Source: Nitrososphaeraceae archaeon (GTDB taxonomy: Archaea; Thermoproteota; Nitrososphaeria; Nitrososphaerales; Nitrososphaeraceae). Taken from it: a DNA stretch of 38,604 nt. The DNA lies in assembly GCA_022545895.1 (NCBI GenBank), contig JAKEIK010000072.1, forward strand, positions 1 through 38,604, given 5' to 3'. Both the position numbers and the translations under genes were made by a program. The number at the start of each line of letters is the position of its first letter. Position 1 is the stretch's first letter. The notes under the pieces were generated by a model that had not been told where the DNA came from, did not search any database, and worked only from the letters and a program-made list of their open reading frames with translations. This document shows positions 17,698 to 26,135 of the stretch, in pieces.

Positions 17698-18133
17698 CAT
17701 TTACACTAAACCATTTCGTTAGGTTGCTAGGACTATTGATACACGACAATTTAGCCGTTATCTTATTCTGTCCTTCCTTAATAGTCGTGTAGTTAGACAT
17801 CAGGTTGAAAATCCAACTAGAATAATCGCCATTGCCACCACTACCTGCTGCGTTTGCATTCTGATATGGCTTTACATTGTTTACTATAACTGCCACTTGA
17901 CAATTGGCAGTCGGGTTGTCAGTAGAACTGCCATTAATTGGAATTGCTTCGCCAATCTTTATTTTTTGTCCATCAGATGGTGACGTTATCTTTACTCCAA
18001 TTTCAGGCTGCTTTATTTGTGGTTGAGAAGGTGTAAAAGGAGAGCTCTGTGCAAAAACAACATTCCCAACAATGCTTACAACTACTAATCCAAAAACCAT
18101 AGGAAATAGGCTTGTATAATTCATGGCAAACAA
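17678..18133 (-). CDS. Secreted Ig-like domain protein
   Basis: The 151-residue precursor has a signal peptide ending near VVFAQ (residue about 29), a Pro/Gln-rich linker, then one domain: VKITSPSDGQKIKIGEAIPINGSS, NCQVAVIVNNVKPYQ, YSSWIFNL, IKEGQNKITAKLSC and WFSVNVTG. The strand pattern and the final WFSVNVTG strand are those of an Ig-like/bacterial surface domain, and two Cys (in NCQV and LSCI) are placed to form a disulphide. A paralogue with the same domain lies at the right edge of the window (37843-38604). The protein probably sits at or outside the cell surface; its ligand is unknown. Confidence 0.65.
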   Translation of the reverse strand: MFAMNYTSLFPMVFGLVVVSIVGNVVFAQSSPFTPSQPQIKQPEIGVKITSPSDGQKIKIGEAIPINGSSTDNPTANCQVAVIVNNVKPYQNANAAGSGGNGDYSSWIFNLMSNYTTIKEGQNKITAKLSCINSPSNLTKWFSVNVTGTPG

Positions 18134-18659
18134 CTAAATTTAGGACTTCATTGGCTATATAGATATCTATTGCCTTCTGCCTTCTAATACGTCGCTACAT
18201 ATTTGTAGAGAATGAAATTGGCTCAGATGGTTATTTCATCAATAAGAGGCATCTACTATAGTTTTATAGTACGAGTACCGCAAAAAAGAATCAATTAAAA
18301 CGGGATCATGCACTTAACGACGCTACTAGTGGACAGTTTAGAGAAGAACCTTCATCTCTCCCTCAACCTGACACGCTATACATTGAAAATGGAGCATGCA
18401 AGAAAAGCCGCACGAGAACTATCAAGAAATATCGATTAGTTATTATCAATTGTTCGGGCTCTAAAGCAGAAGCAAGGCATTTCAGATAGAATTCTGTCCG
18501 CCAAGTATCACCCGTAATTGTTACTAATGATTATACAAATCTGATCTTGAACTCTTAATCGACTCCTAAAGAATCATCATTACCGTTATTGTAAAAATTA
18601 CGAACTAAATTTTGGAAAAAATTGCAGAATCTAGAATATGTTGCTGGTTATCGGGAAGT
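18134..18659. other. Intergenic region
   Basis: A 43-codon ATG frame at 18308-18439 (+) encodes a helical, basic-ended peptide (KMEHARKAARELSRNID) and could be a small gene. It has no recognisable family. The rest holds nothing I can name. Confidence 0.3.
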
Positions 18660-20246
18660 TCAAAACGGTTCTGTATGAACAACGACTCTCGCAGCTCCAG
18701 TTTCTTTCATAATACTATCTTGAACAGATGTTGAGATTTTGTGAGCCTCCTCAACCGAAGTAACAGTTTTTTCTGTCGCGGCTTTAATGATTATGGTAAG
18801 CGTGACGTGTTGTTCTCCATTGACATCAACAATTCCGATATCTTGACAATCGATTACGCCCTCTGTCTTAAGACATAATTTACGAATATTTTCTGTGGTG
18901 TATGGGCTTGGTTCCTTTTCAACCCCCATCACCTCTGTGTCATCTGTACTTTCAGTTTCTATATGAGTCGTTATGTCTTTCACCTGCGGAATTTCGGTTT
19001 TAATTCTTTCTTCGAAGGATTCCACAATATTGTGTGCGGCTTTCAAGTCTAAACGTCTATCCACTTGCACATCAAGATAAAGATGAAGAGGTTGCCATAT
19101 TTCGCTCATATCCGAATCATGACTTCTTGAATCGGAAGAGACATCGTGATCATCTTTGGTTTTCGGTTTTTGAACTGTTCCCAAAAAAGGGGGGGAAGTC
19201 GACGACACAATTCTAGAGAGATATAGAGAGTGTATGTTCCTTATTCCATCTGTTTCTGCTGCAATAAGCCTAATTCTATCGGTAAGCGTCTCTGTGGACG
19301 ATTCTATCGCATCTACGTGTACCAACACATCACAATTCGGCATAATTTCCCTTATTCTATTTTCGACGGTAGTGGCAATTCTATGAGCTTTATCATGAGT
19401 ACATGTACGTGGAACCTCTATATGCAAATCAACAGACATCGAGGTTCCCATGTTCCTAATGCGGATATCATGCGCTTTAGTAACCCCATCTAATCCTGAT
19501 ATCGATTCTAACAGAAGATGATACATTCCTTTGGGTGCTTTGTCCAATAAAACATCTAGAGTTCTCCTTCCAAGCCCTAAAGATGTATAAATGATCATCC
19601 CTGCTATTACGAGGGCAGCGTAAGCATCAGCATTAGGAATATGAAATATTGAAACAGAGATTAATCCGATGATAACTATCGATGATGAAAGCATGTCTGC
19701 TCTAAAGTGAAGAGCATCTGCTTCCAATGCTTGGCTGCCGTACTTCCTCGCAGTCCTGTAGAGTGCCTTTGAACGCCCAAGGTCGACAACAACGGAAAGA
19801 ATCATAATAACAAATGAAAATATTGTAATTTCCGGATAAATATTCTTGAACAATATCCTATCTATACCTTCATAAAAAATCCATCCGGCAACTGCGAAAA
19901 GGAGAATTATCGCCACAAAACTTGAAAGGCTTTCAAATTTTGCATACCCAAACGTATATCTCGCGTCTGGGGGTCTTACTACAATTTGTATTGCATACAG
20001 GGTCATAAATGCCGCTATGACGTCAAGTCCAGAGTGCATTCCTTCAGATAATATTCCGAGACTGTTCGTAGAATATCCAATCAGAAGTTTAATTGAGGCT
20101 AGACCTACAGAAGCTATTACTGAGGTTATTGCAACTTTACGCTTATCCTTATACGCATTGATACCCTGTAAATTATTTAAAAATCCTTTCCTGTTATCTT
20201 CATCATTGTACTTTCTACGAACCTCTTTGTTATGATCTTTTACCAC
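18660..20246 (-). CDS. Cation diffusion facilitator with extended C-terminus
   Basis: The 528-residue protein has six membrane helices in its first 240 residues with the metal site of the CDF family: H71-x3-D75 in SEGMHSGLD (helix 2) and H180-x3-D184 in ALHFRAD (helix 5), the zinc-type arrangement. The cytoplasmic part is unusually long. It holds three ferredoxin-like dimerisation (ZT) units, near residues 245-320, 320-430 (split by a Ser/Asp/His-rich insert) and 440-528, where most family members have one. It should export Zn2+ or a similar divalent metal in exchange for protons. The start is GTG, with a TATA box 27 bases upstream. Confidence 0.88.
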   Translation of the reverse strand: MVKDHNKEVRRKYNDEDNRKGFLNNLQGINAYKDKRKVAITSVIASVGLASIKLLIGYSTNSLGILSEGMHSGLDVIAAFMTLYAIQIVVRPPDARYTFGYAKFESLSSFVAIILLFAVAGWIFYEGIDRILFKNIYPEITIFSFVIMILSVVVDLGRSKALYRTARKYGSQALEADALHFRADMLSSSIVIIGLISVSIFHIPNADAYAALVIAGMIIYTSLGLGRRTLDVLLDKAPKGMYHLLLESISGLDGVTKAHDIRIRNMGTSMSVDLHIEVPRTCTHDKAHRIATTVENRIREIMPNCDVLVHVDAIESSTETLTDRIRLIAAETDGIRNIHSLYLSRIVSSTSPPFLGTVQKPKTKDDHDVSSDSRSHDSDMSEIWQPLHLYLDVQVDRRLDLKAAHNIVESFEERIKTEIPQVKDITTHIETESTDDTEVMGVEKEPSPYTTENIRKLCLKTEGVIDCQDIGIVDVNGEQHVTLTIIIKAATEKTVTSVEEAHKISTSVQDSIMKETGAARVVVHTEPF

Positions 20247-20710
20247 AATTAAATAGGAAATGTATTGACTACGTTATATAGATTAATTATAAGAAAACTG
20301 ATAACTAATAACTTAGATTTTCATATAAGAACGCTTCCCAATCTGAAAATTGTAAAGTTGGCTGTTAAGATAGAGATTGTTGAAGAGCTACCAGAACTAG
20401 AACCAAACCAATGTAGTGCTAAGTATTTGTTGTGTTTCATCGATATCAGCTCTTAAGGGTGAAATTGTTTATTCTCAAGGGATTCCAAACAATAAGGACA
20501 AATCGAAGATATCGGAAGCATTCATTGTAGATTGTAAAAAGGAATATGTCCTACGGTATACAGCTACTGACAGCAGCCGCTATTCCAACACATAGATTCT
20601 GTTTAGCAAATTGTTCAGTTTTACAAACTAGAAAGGTGTTGATTAAGGTTTCACTATAACATTCACCTTATCTGTATGTAAGGATCGAACCCTAATCACA
20701 ACAGATTAGC
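20247..20710. other. Intergenic region
   Basis: Besides the CDF promoter, a 63-codon frame at 20265-20456 (+) overlaps that promoter and is probably spurious. A 37-codon ATG frame at 20546-20659 (+) has an AAAGGA-like stretch just upstream, but no recognisable product. Confidence 0.35.
20273..20280 (-). promoter_or_regulatory. TATA box of the CDF gene
   Basis: TATATAAC on the minus strand lies 27-34 bases before the GTG start at 20246. That is the standard archaeal TATA-to-start distance for a leaderless transcript, and it supports the GTG start. Confidence 0.6.
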
Positions 20711-21007
20711 TCAGTCCTCACAGTTGATATTCCTACCTCTATCAGTTAACCGTATCCTATTCTCGTCAATGCGACCAACAAACTCCAGCTGCGGTTCTTC
20801 TTCCATCGAATATCCCCTCACATGTGATATTACATCATCTAAGGTAAAATTATTTGTAGATTTTCTCCATATTTGTTCGATTGTAAAAGCATTAGGTCTA
20901 CCATCCTCGTTGACTTCTCTGTCTCTCTTACATAATTCTTTAAAGAAATTTCGTCTCATAATACGTCCATCATTATCAAGATCGTCTACTGCGGGTGCAT
21001 GACTCAT
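20711..21007 (-). CDS. Conserved hypothetical protein, winged-helix-like
   Basis: The 98-residue soluble protein is rich in charged residues, with a predicted helical first half (RNFFKELCKRDREVNEDGRPNAFTIEQIWRKS) and an end that alternates strand and turn (LEFVGRIDENRIRLTDRGRN). The final IRLTDRGR segment is typical of the wing in small winged-helix DNA-binding proteins. The assignment rests on this pattern alone. It stands alone between the CDF and Ku genes. Confidence 0.5.
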   Translation of the reverse strand: MSHAPAVDDLDNDGRIMRRNFFKELCKRDREVNEDGRPNAFTIEQIWRKSTNNFTLDDVISHVRGYSMEEEPQLEFVGRIDENRIRLTDRGRNINCED

Positions 21008-21328
21008 ACGATTTATTACTTCATATCAGATTAATAAAACAGTAAGTAACATTCATTTGGGAAAGCTAATTCGAGTGGGTAAGTATTATCAACGACCAAA
21101 AAATTTGACACTATGACGCCTGCGACCTGCAACACATTAGTCATTCCAGTTAGTTTAGTTACTCACCAGTGACTCAATGAATACTGATAACAGCCATACA
21201 AACCAATTTCATATGTTATTGCTCGAGAGGTGCGGTGTACCAGCTTTACTATTTCAGAGACTCCAAGGAGCTACAAGAGCGATAAAATTAGTTATTAAAT
21301 AGTCATTAAATGGAATAAAGATAGTATA
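21008..21328. other. Intergenic region
   Basis: No open frame of interest and no clear signals are seen between the convergently placed gene ends and starts here. Confidence 0.3.
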
Positions 21329-22117
21329 CTATTTTGTTCCCTTTATTTCGACGCTAGCCTTCAATGCTTCAAGAAGATCTTTGCTAACAGCTTTCTCCTT
21401 GGGAGCTGTTGAGACAAATGTCTTGCCCTTAATTTTTGCATCAATGAGTTTTTCGAGTTCTTTCACGTAGTTATCAGAATAATCACCTATGTCAAATTGT
21501 TTCTTACTATATTTCTGTACTAGAAGTTGACCCAAAGATATTTCTTGGGGATCAAGCTTTGATTGTTTTGATTGGGCAATTTCTGGGATTTCATCAACAG
21601 GTCTGATTTCGTCTAGGTATTTTAATATGTGCATAACTATGCCTCTTTGATATGGTCGTAATGCAACCAAATTTTCCCTATCTTTTAGAACTACTTTACC
21701 AATAGCTATTTTCTTACTGTCCTTTAGAATTTTTACTAGTAGGGAATAGGCCTTATCATTTGCACTTTTGGGATCGGGGGCAACATAATAGCTCTTGTCA
21801 ACAAAAATTGGATCCAATTCTTTGTTGTCAACAAATTCTTTAATGTCGATACTCTTCGTAGTCTTTATTTTTATCTTATCTAAATCTTCCTTCTCGATTA
21901 TAACATAATTATCCTTTTCTACCTCATAGCCTTTCTTTATTTCGGTATACGGAACTTCTCTATCTTCAACAGGACACCATTTTTTATATTTGATTCTGTG
22001 TCCGTTTGCACAAAGTTGGTTAAAGGAATATTCGTTTTCTTCAGTAGCAGGATAAAGACTCACAGGAATATTAACAAGCCCAAACGATATATTGCCTTTC
22101 CACATTGACCTCGCCAA
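21329..22117 (-). CDS. ku: Ku protein (bacterial-type, NHEJ)
   Basis: The 262-residue protein matches bacterial Ku across its length: MARSMWKGNISFGLVNIPVSLY at the N-terminus, HRIKYKKWCPVEDREVPYTEIKKGYE, then YVIIEKEDLDKI, and LRPYQRGIVMHIL in the central bridge region, with a Lys/Glu-rich C-terminal arm. It forms a ring that threads onto double-strand DNA ends and recruits ligase for end joining. Its usual partner LigD is not in this window. The start is TTG, chosen because the conserved MARS-WKG N-terminus begins there and a TATA box lies 27-34 bases upstream. Ku is patchy in archaea, and acquisition from bacteria is likely. Confidence 0.92.
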   Translation of the reverse strand: MARSMWKGNISFGLVNIPVSLYPATEENEYSFNQLCANGHRIKYKKWCPVEDREVPYTEIKKGYEVEKDNYVIIEKEDLDKIKIKTTKSIDIKEFVDNKELDPIFVDKSYYVAPDPKSANDKAYSLLVKILKDSKKIAIGKVVLKDRENLVALRPYQRGIVMHILKYLDEIRPVDEIPEIAQSKQSKLDPQEISLGQLLVQKYSKKQFDIGDYSDNYVKELEKLIDAKIKGKTFVSTAPKEKAVSKDLLEALKASVEIKGTK

Positions 22118-22143
22118 AGTTCTAAGTACTTATGTATTTCATC

Positions 22144-22151
22144 TCATATAA
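22144..22151 (-). promoter_or_regulatory. TATA box of the ku gene
   Basis: TTATATGA on the minus strand ends 27 bases before the TTG start at 22117. The placement fits a leaderless archaeal transcript and backs the TTG start. Confidence 0.5.
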
Positions 22152-22169
22152 TCTATAGAGTAAAGTGTT

Positions 22170-22271
22170 ATGTTACAACGTTCTGGCCAACAAGTTTCCG
22201 ATTTGGACGAAACGAGAAGCGTTGTAAACGTCGACCTAGTAGCCAAATATTTTTGGAAGAATCAAAAGTAA
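22170..22271 (+). CDS. Candidate 33-residue small protein
   Basis: An ATG-started frame, MLQRSGQQVSDL...LVAKYFWKNQK, opens just past the ku promoter on the opposite strand and ends in TAA. The composition is protein-like, but no family is recognised. It could be a micro-gene divergent from ku, or chance. Confidence 0.25.
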   Translation: MLQRSGQQVSDLDETRSVVNVDLVAKYFWKNQK

Positions 22272-22317
22272 GTTAAGATTACAATTAAGTTATATTGAGA
22301 TATGCATTATCTTTGTA

Positions 22318-22728
22318 ATGTTGGTGTGGCCAGATGATGTGATCTCACAGCTTTCCGGTGAAAAATACATCAATGTGGAAACATATAGAAAAAGTGGTCG
22401 TATCGTCAATACTACTGTTTGGTTTATAGATTTCAGAGGCAGGATTTGTTTTAGAACTGACCCTAATTCTGGAAAGGTCGGGCGCATAAAAAATAATCCC
22501 AATGTAAGAATCGCACCCTCTGATATTCGCGGTCATGTAAAGGGGAAGCCGATTGAGGGGGTAGCAAATCTCCAAAATGATACAGAATATGAAACAATCA
22601 ATTCGATGTTAAACAAAAAATATGGGTTTATGGGAGTTCTTGTTAGGCTAATGTATAAGCTTCGTAACATTAAGCCAATGATTGTGTCTGTTCAATTGCT
22701 TGATCCTACGAATAAAAGAGATCAATAG
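22318..22728 (+). CDS. PPOX-fold flavin/F420-type protein
   Basis: The 136-residue protein has the split-barrel pattern of the pyridoxamine-phosphate-oxidase-like family: KYINVETYRKSGRIVNTTVWF, GRICFRTDPNSGKVGRIKNNPNVRIAP, and GVANLQ. The sequence RKSGRIVNTTVWFI is the typical cofactor-binding strand-turn of F420- or FMN-dependent PPOX proteins. It probably reduces an organic substrate, or binds F420, FMN or haem; the substrate is unknown. It starts at ATG 22318 and converges on the cupin gene with only 7 bases between the stops. Confidence 0.7.
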   Translation: MLVWPDDVISQLSGEKYINVETYRKSGRIVNTTVWFIDFRGRICFRTDPNSGKVGRIKNNPNVRIAPSDIRGHVKGKPIEGVANLQNDTEYETINSMLNKKYGFMGVLVRLMYKLRNIKPMIVSVQLLDPTNKRDQ

Positions 22729-22735
22729 CGACGAG

Positions 22736-23251
22736 TTATGTCGGTCTGGTAAATTTCTCTATAATCCGTTTGTGCTGCGGATACATTTTTGCAAGTATAT
22801 CTCTGTCCCCTAGCTTCCAATCATGACAATTAAATCCTGGGGATACAGTGCAACCAACCAAAGCATAAGAATTGGGGTCCTTAACGGATGCCGCAAACCA
22901 AGACCCTGACTTTACGATTGCCTGAAATGTTTCTCCATTTTCAATATTTGTCCCTAATATGACTTCTTTTAACGTTCCATCTGCTTCTATTATGTGTAGT
23001 TTCATACTGCTTCCGGTATAGAAATGCCATATCTCATCTGATTTCATTTCGTGGAATGATGAAAACTGTTCTCCTACTAGTAAATAGTAAATAGCAGTAC
23101 AGACATGCCTGGGGCCATCGTATTCTGGTAAGTTTAAAATTGTATCAGACCTGTATGTTTCTACAAAATAACCGCCTTCTGGGTGTCTTTCAAGACTGAG
23201 TTTACTGATCCAATACCCTACAACATTCTTCAAGGCAGAGAATAAATACAA
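22736..23251 (-). CDS. Cupin, DUF985 family
   Basis: The 171-residue protein matches the DUF985 cupin family: LERHPEGGYFVETYRS near residue 20, TAIYYLLVGEQFSSFHEMKSDEIWHFYTG in the middle, and FVAASVKDPNSYALVGCTVSPGF toward the C-terminus. The Phe-His and Glu-Ile-Trp-His motifs (SFHEMKSDEIWH) are the usual cupin residues that hold a metal or a substrate. Members are thought to act on sugars or small molecules, but no reaction is established. The cassette is convergent with the PPOX-type gene. Confidence 0.85.
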   Translation of the reverse strand: MYLFSALKNVVGYWISKLSLERHPEGGYFVETYRSDTILNLPEYDGPRHVCTAIYYLLVGEQFSSFHEMKSDEIWHFYTGSSMKLHIIEADGTLKEVILGTNIENGETFQAIVKSGSWFAASVKDPNSYALVGCTVSPGFNCHDWKLGDRDILAKMYPQHKRIIEKFTRPT

Positions 23252-24228
23252 TGAAACTAATCTATTTAAAGAATGAACTCAAGAAAGGCACATGATTATT
23301 AAGACCTTTTCTGATGGTGAGAAAAGAATTAGCAGTACTTGTAAAAGTGGACACTTGGAAACGGCGAAGCAATCCCAATGCTGTTGGACATCCGAAATGA
23401 TTTGAATGCAAAAAGTTGAAGTCATGCAAATTGTAAGCCGGCAACTTACATTCGATCAAGAAGAGCAGCAGATAGATATAAGAATTATTGCCTCATGATT
23501 AAACACTAGATAAAATCAAAATCTCATGTTGAATCCAATTAAATGGGATTTTTTCGAACTGATATCCGGGGGAGAGCATTTTTGGTGCTTTATTTCTAAG
23601 ATGCCTTAAATATTATAGTGGATAGCTTCAATATTGTTGCGCTATACTGTAATACCAACCTACTTTCATCTGTTCGATAATATTCGGGAGACTACAATCT
23701 TTGTTACCATTTTTATGATAACAATATCCATGTTCTTCATGAGTCCAATAAAGGGACTCATTGTTAATTGATTTTTTCTGTCTCCCATACAAGAAGCTCC
23801 TACTGACGGAACTTTTATCCGTCTGCGTGTATTCAAATACTTTTCATGCGAAGTAATGTGAATAGACTCAATATACATTCTAATGCTAAATCAGCTTTTT
23901 AGAATTCCAGAATCGGGCACACAATAGCAATATTTTTGATGGGTTGGAGGGATTGGAATGTGATACGAAGCCTTTGGTTTAATTTGGGAGTGATATGTGG
24001 GCTTTACCTTTGAGGCGTCTGGAAGGTGGATCAATATTTGGGCTTAAACATCAATTTTAAGAAAAGTTGCCAATTATGGAAATCTCTCAATTTTCTATCC
24101 TATTATTATAGGATATCCGATACTAGGAGAATTTGCAGTCACTTCTCTAAGTATAGCAAAACTATTCAGTTTTTAACACTAAATCTATAGATAGAAATGA
24201 AATCAAATAGTCACTAGAGATAGGTAGT
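23252..24228. other. Large sparse region
   Basis: Nearly 1 kb has no convincing gene. A 28-codon frame at about 23313-23399 (+), MVRKELAVLVKVDTWKRRSN..., has a protein-like look but no family. The two minus-strand frames of 65 and 70 codons (23262-23459, 23666-23878) have odd composition and no start signals. I take them as chance. Confidence 0.35.
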
Positions 24229-24249
24229 TTGCCAACACTTGCACATATC

Positions 24250-24642
24250 ATGGACACTTTGTCCGACGATAAATCATTAGCATTATTCAATACTATTGCA
24301 CTAAATGGTGGAAATAGCACTTTATTGATCAGTGCATTGAGTCTCACACGTAAGCAGTATTACTCTAAAATATCTAGAATGATAAAGAATGGATTAGTTA
24401 AGAGATCTAATGGCAGATTGTCGCTTACTGCCTTTGGTAAAATAATCTATCAGGCTCATCTCACCATGGGTCAAGCGATTGAATTTTATTGGAAACTCAA
24501 AGCAGTGGATTCTCTTGAAATTACAGACATACCTGCGGAACGTTACGATGAGATAGTACAGCATATCATCGGTTATGGGGACATGGCTAAGTTCATTACC
24601 AAAAGCATAAAGCAAGAAGAATATGCAGCTGCTGTTATGTAA
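24250..24642 (+). CDS. Winged-helix transcriptional regulator, short form
   Basis: From ATG 24250 the protein has 130 residues, with a DNA-binding winged helix (LALFNTIALNGGNSTLLISALSLTRKQYYSKISRMIKNGLVKRSNGRLSLTAFG) followed by a helical segment, TMGQAIEFYWKLKAVDSLE. The recognition segment LTRKQYYSKISRMIKNGLV and the SYWKLKSVD-type block are shared with the 302-residue regulator at 32188. The frame extends upstream to TTG 24229. It lacks the C-terminal sensor of the longer paralogue. It is probably a transcription factor; its targets are unknown. Confidence 0.7.
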   Translation: MDTLSDDKSLALFNTIALNGGNSTLLISALSLTRKQYYSKISRMIKNGLVKRSNGRLSLTAFGKIIYQAHLTMGQAIEFYWKLKAVDSLEITDIPAERYDEIVQHIIGYGDMAKFITKSIKQEEYAAAVM

Positions 24643-24897
24643 TATCGATACCAATAATAATCTATCTCAATTCTTAAAGACACCATCTCTTTTACTTTCA
24701 GAAAATAATATCAGTTTGCCATTACTGAAAAATCGGGTAGTTATAGATCGTAAAAGTCCGTTTTGGGGGATTAATATTATATCGAATAGGACAAATTCTA
24801 CCAATATTAGACAAGTGAGATTGTATGGTACTAGGGATACATGACCAAATGTACCCTCACTGTCACACGCATAGACATTTACACTATTGCTCCGCCG

Positions 24898-25977
24898 TTA
24901 GCATTTGACCTTTTCGCGGAAGTGAACATTCCCACTGTCACTAACATAGATGTATCCTTTTGAGTCGATTGCAATATCGTGTGGAATCAGAAACTGGTTA
25001 TCCCCGCAACCCAGAGATCCCCATTTCATTACGAATTGACCATCAGGGGCAAATTTCTGAATCCTTACATTTCTAGTGTCAACTACATATACGTAACCTT
25101 TCGAGTCGACTACTATGCCATGATTTTCAATGAACTGGCCGTCTGCGGAGCCTTTTGATCCCCATTTCGTTATAAAGTTACCATCGCTGTCAAATTTTTC
25201 AATGCGTGAATTATTTCTTCCATCAGTAACATATACCATGTCTTTCGAATCAACAGTTACATCATGTAAGTGAACAAATTGACCATTCCCAGATCCGAAA
25301 GAGCCCCACATCGTAATAAATTTACCATCGTTATCGAATTTCTGAACCACAGGGTTCTGCTGATCGCTAACGTAAACGTCCCCTTTCGAATTGACCGCTA
25401 CTCCCCATGCCTTATTAAATTCACTTTTTCCCTTTCCCTTCGTTCCCCACATCGTAATGAATTTGCCTTTACTGTCAAATTTCTGTATATAATGATTTCC
25501 ATAATCTGCGACAAAGACGTTACCATTGTCGTCCACAGCTATACTCTCAGGCTCCAAAAATTTACCGGGTCCGGTTCCCAAGGAACCCCACTTTGTGATA
25601 AAAGTGCCATTGCTGTCGAATTTCTGAATATCACATCTTTCAGCATCACTTACATACACGTTACCCTTCGAATCAGTTCCAATACCATGCGCATGCAGGA
25701 ATTGACCATCTCCTGTTCCCTTTGTACCCCAAGCTCCAACTAGTGTTCCATTGCTGTCAAATTTCTTCACGGCATGAAATCCTGGAAGATTATTAGCCTC
25801 ACTTATCCCTCGGGAAGTAGAATTTACGGTCTTTGCGATGTATATAGGAGAGCATACGCTGTCTTGTTCTTCCGAGGTTTGCGATGTAGCGATATCAAAG
25901 TGGACCGATGAAGTGCAATACAACGACAAAGATAGACTTAGAAATAAAAGTACTTTATAGCTGGATTTCATGCACAT
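24898..25977 (-). CDS. Secreted NHL-repeat beta-propeller
   Basis: The 359-residue precursor has a signal peptide (about residues 1-25) and then at least six NHL-type units. Each unit has the pattern V-x-K-F-D-S-x-G-x-F-I-T-x-W-G, then G-x-G-x-F-x-x-P/H-x-G-I/V-x-V-D-x-x-G-x-V-Y-V-x-D. This is a six-bladed propeller for protein or ligand binding outside the membrane. The last blade ends abruptly in HFREKVKC rather than the usual IQKF strand, and a blade-like remnant lies in the same frame past the stop (24841-24885). A truncated or decaying C-terminus is possible. It is not a known enzyme. Confidence 0.75.
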   Translation of the reverse strand: MCMKSSYKVLLFLSLSLSLYCTSSVHFDIATSQTSEEQDSVCSPIYIAKTVNSTSRGISEANNLPGFHAVKKFDSNGTLVGAWGTKGTGDGQFLHAHGIGTDSKGNVYVSDAERCDIQKFDSNGTFITKWGSLGTGPGKFLEPESIAVDDNGNVFVADYGNHYIQKFDSKGKFITMWGTKGKGKSEFNKAWGVAVNSKGDVYVSDQQNPVVQKFDNDGKFITMWGSFGSGNGQFVHLHDVTVDSKDMVYVTDGRNNSRIEKFDSDGNFITKWGSKGSADGQFIENHGIVVDSKGYVYVVDTRNVRIQKFAPDGQFVMKWGSLGCGDNQFLIPHDIAIDSKGYIYVSDSGNVHFREKVKC

Positions 25978-26135
25978 TGCTTTTAACAGAAAGGTGATAT
26001 TAGTTTTCTCCTGGTTTTTAATTTAATATCGTAGAATAGAGAGCAGGGTATCATAGTCATAGCATGCTGATGTTTTTATTATTGTTTCAAGGTCTATCCA
26101 GATATCTGGAGAAACAAGATAAGTTATGAGATTTC

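Noticed and set aside
20265-20456. 63-codon frame (+) next to the CDF gene
   Set aside because: It overlaps the CDF TATA box and has no protein-like pattern.
20681-20694. A ggatcgaacc string that resembles a tRNA T-loop on the minus strand
   Set aside because: The flanking bases do not pair into a T-stem or acceptor stem, and no D-arm or anticodon arm follows.
23262-23459. 65-codon frame (-)
   Set aside because: No motif, low-complexity stretches and no promoter; sits in a sparse region.
23666-23878. 70-codon frame (-)
   Set aside because: No start signal and no family; probably chance.
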